From Conexibacter sp. (lineage in GTDB: Bacteria; Actinomycetota; Thermoleophilia; Solirubrobacterales; Solirubrobacteraceae), in contig JAOPZG010000249.1 of the NCBI GenBank assembly GCA_025964215.1, positions 1 to 7,333 on the forward strand: 7,333 nucleotides of DNA, in the 5' to 3' direction. Positions 6,089 through 7,333 of this stretch are shown in pieces (position 1 is the first letter of the stretch; every line of letters starts with the position of its first letter). The notes under the pieces are model-generated. The model saw only the letters and a program-made list of their open reading frames with translations, was not told the DNA's origin and searched no databases. The position numbers were made by a program, and so were the translations under genes.

Positions 6089-7075
6089 ATGCGAGCCTTC
6101 ACCTGCGGCGTCTGCGGTCAGTTGATCTTCTTCGAGAACAGCGCATGCCTGCGCTGCGGCACCAAGCTGGGCGTTCGCTGGAGCGATCGCGAGCTGGTGA
6201 CCAAGCCGGTCGAGCCGCCGTGCGCGAACCGCGACGCGATCGGCTGCAACGGGCTGGCGGCCGCGCCCGGCGAGCTGTGCTTCGCCTGCGCGCTGACGCG
6301 GACGCGGCCGAGCGACGCCGACGCCCACGGCATGAAGCAGTGGGCCGAGGCCGAGCGGGCCAAGCGGCGGCTGGTCTTCGAGCTCGGCGAGCTGGGCCTG
6401 CCGATCCCGACGCGCCTCCAGGATCCGGAGCACGGGCTCACCTTCGACCTGCTCTCCAGCGCGACGCAGCTCGTGACCACCGGCCACGCGGATGGGCTGA
6501 TCACGCTCGACCTCGCCGAGTCCGACGACGACCAGCGCGAGAAGCGGCGCGTCGAGATGGGCGAGCCGTACCGGACGTTGCTGGGGCACATGCGTCACGA
6601 GATCGGCCACTTCTACTTCCCGATCCTGACGCGCAACGAGGAGGCCCTGACCGCCGCGCGGCGTCTCTTCGGCGACGAGCGCGAGGACTACCAGGAGGCG
6701 CTCGACCGCCACTACGCCGACGGCCCGCCGGCCGGCTGGGCGCGCGAGCACGTGAGCGCCTACGCGACGATGCACCCGTCCGAGGACTGGGCGGAGACCT
6801 TCGCGCACGTGCTGCACCTGCGCGACACGCTGCAGACGGCGGCGGCCTACGGCGTGCGCGTCGACGGCCCGGCGGGCCGGCCGGACCTCCACGCCGAGCC
6901 GGTCGACGCGGGCGCGGGCGGGCTGCGCGGGATGCTCGACGACTGGCTGGGGTTGACCTATGCCTTGAACGCGGTCAACCGCAGCCTGGGCTTCGACGAC
7001 CTCTACCCGTTCGTGCTCTCGGGGCCGGTCATCGACAAGCTCGCGTTCGTCGACGGGCTCATCGCCCGGAGCTGA
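6089..7075 (+). CDS. Putative zinc-binding metallopeptidase with N-terminal zinc ribbon
   Basis: A 328-residue soluble protein resembling the uncharacterised bacterial zinc-binding metallopeptidase family (zinc-ribbon plus Peptidase_Mx architecture, by recall). The N-terminus has two Cys clusters: C6-x2-C9...C20-x2-C23, a typical rubredoxin-like or zinc-ribbon pattern, and Cys45, Cys53, Cys64, Cys67. The catalytic-type motif HEIGH is at 170-174 within LLGHMRHEIGHFYFP. A conserved-looking acidic stretch, SEDWAETFAHVLHLRDTL, lies about 60 residues later and could supply the third zinc ligand. There is no signal peptide or membrane segment, so it should act in the cytoplasm. No substrate is known to me. 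It is transcribed divergently from the reductase-desaturase pair, and its 3' end overlaps the convergent acyl-CoA-dehydrogenase-like gene by 17 bases. The family assignment is fairly secure; peptidase activity is inferred from HExxH only. Confidence 0.88.
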   Translation: MRAFTCGVCGQLIFFENSACLRCGTKLGVRWSDRELVTKPVEPPCANRDAIGCNGLAAAPGELCFACALTRTRPSDADAHGMKQWAEAERAKRRLVFELGELGLPIPTRLQDPEHGLTFDLLSSATQLVTTGHADGLITLDLAESDDDQREKRRVEMGEPYRTLLGHMRHEIGHFYFPILTRNEEALTAARRLFGDEREDYQEALDRHYADGPPAGWAREHVSAYATMHPSEDWAETFAHVLHLRDTLQTAAAYGVRVDGPAGRPDLHAEPVDAGAGGLRGMLDDWLGLTYALNAVNRSLGFDDLYPFVLSGPVIDKLAFVDGLIARS

Positions 7076-7333
7076 GCGCGGGGCGCGAGAGCGCCATGAG
7101 GAGCGCGTCGTTGGCGCCCTCGCCGATCTGGGTCTGGGGCGCGTCGCGGCGCAGGCGGGCGAGCTCGTCGCCGGCGGCGAAGGAGCGGCTGGCGGCCAGT
7201 CGCGCGGCGCGGTCCACGGCCCAGACCGCGGTGTCGGAGGCGACGACCTTGGCGGCGGTCGAGAGTTCGCGGGCTTGCGGGTCGTCGTGGTCGATGGCGC
7301 GGGCGGCCTGGTCCACGAGCGCGCTGACGGCGG
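7059..7333 (-). CDS. Acyl-CoA dehydrogenase-like protein, C-terminal fragment (5' end beyond window)
   Basis: The visible 90 or so residues match the last helices of the acyl-CoA dehydrogenase fold. They contain AAKVVASDTAVWAVDRAARL, aligned with the family's AK..aSe.A..v...alql segment, then RLRRDAPQTQIGEGANDAL, aligned with RlyRDar...IyEGtneiq. The Glu of IGEG sits where MCAD-type enzymes carry the catalytic base. The usual HGGxGY loop between these segments reads AASRSF instead, so the protein is divergent and its activity is uncertain. The frame is open to the right edge, so a GTG at 7316 is not the real start. It ends in TGA at 7059-7061, overlapping the metallopeptidase gene tail to tail. 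The full gene is needed to separate a true dehydrogenase from a family-derived paralogue. Confidence 0.7.
   Translation of the reverse strand, partial: AVSALVDQAARAIDHDDPQARELSTAAKVVASDTAVWAVDRAARLAASRSFAAGDELARLRRDAPQTQIGEGANDALLMALSRPALSSGR
7082..7095 (+). terminator. Small GNRA-loop hairpin after the metallopeptidase stop
   Basis: GGCGC (7082-7086), GAGA loop, GCGCC (7091-7095) forms a five-pair stem with a GNRA-type tetraloop six bases after the stop codon at 7073-7075. There is no T tract, and the hairpin lies inside the convergent acyl-CoA-dehydrogenase-like coding sequence, so a role in termination is only possible. Confidence 0.2.

Noticed and set aside
1..7333. Defence system, prophage, insertion sequence, CRISPR array or tRNA
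   Set aside because: I looked on both strands and saw no transposase, integrase, nuclease module, regularly spaced repeats or cloverleaf. All main frames are accounted for by metabolic and regulatory genes.

Overview
The window is about 7.3 kb of very GC-rich DNA, roughly 70% or more by eye. Genes are tightly packed and the third codon position is almost always G or C. Gene content and sequence style suggest a high-GC actinobacterium, possibly the Thermoleophilia/Solirubrobacterales side. That placement is an inference, because no rRNA or other marker is present. I see no mobile element, tRNA, CRISPR array or phage gene, and no stretch over 300 bases lacks a gene.

Region 1 (1-3069) is a nucleoside-salvage block. 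Three minus-strand genes run from about 2401 down past the left edge. The first is a CYTH-domain/cytidine-deaminase fusion, which overlaps the next gene by ATGA. The second is a trimeric-type purine nucleoside phosphorylase. The third is thymidine phosphorylase (deoA), cut by the window edge. Divergent from them, across only 44 bases, is uracil phosphoribosyltransferase (upp). Together they would deaminate (deoxy)cytidine, release free bases by phosphorolysis, and recapture uracil as UMP.

Region 2 (3076-5995) holds a TetR-family regulator, placed 6 bases after upp. It converges with a minus-strand pair: a ferredoxin-reductase-type flavoprotein carrying a 2Fe-2S domain, followed by a three-histidine-box membrane fatty acid desaturase. 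The pair overlaps by ATGA. It resembles the mycobacterial Rv3230c-DesA3 acyl-CoA desaturase system, with the reductase feeding electrons to the desaturase. The TetR and desaturase genes overlap tail to tail by 16 bases.

Region 3 (5996-7333) starts with a 93-base divergent spacer containing an inverted repeat and a perfect palindrome. It continues with a plus-strand putative metallopeptidase that has two N-terminal Cys clusters and an HEIGH motif. The metallopeptidase overlaps tail to tail with the C-terminal piece of a divergent acyl-CoA-dehydrogenase-like protein that runs off the right edge.

The most unusual item is the CYTH-cytidine deaminase fusion: a triphosphate-binding fold joined by a short linker to a salvage deaminase, with no start codon at the junction. 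Also notable are the 44-base divergent promoter region, where two probable near-leaderless promoters appear to occupy the same DNA, and a similar CTAC(C)GTTG...GCACC start context shared by upp and the metallopeptidase gene. The rest of the window looks like ordinary chromosomal metabolism.
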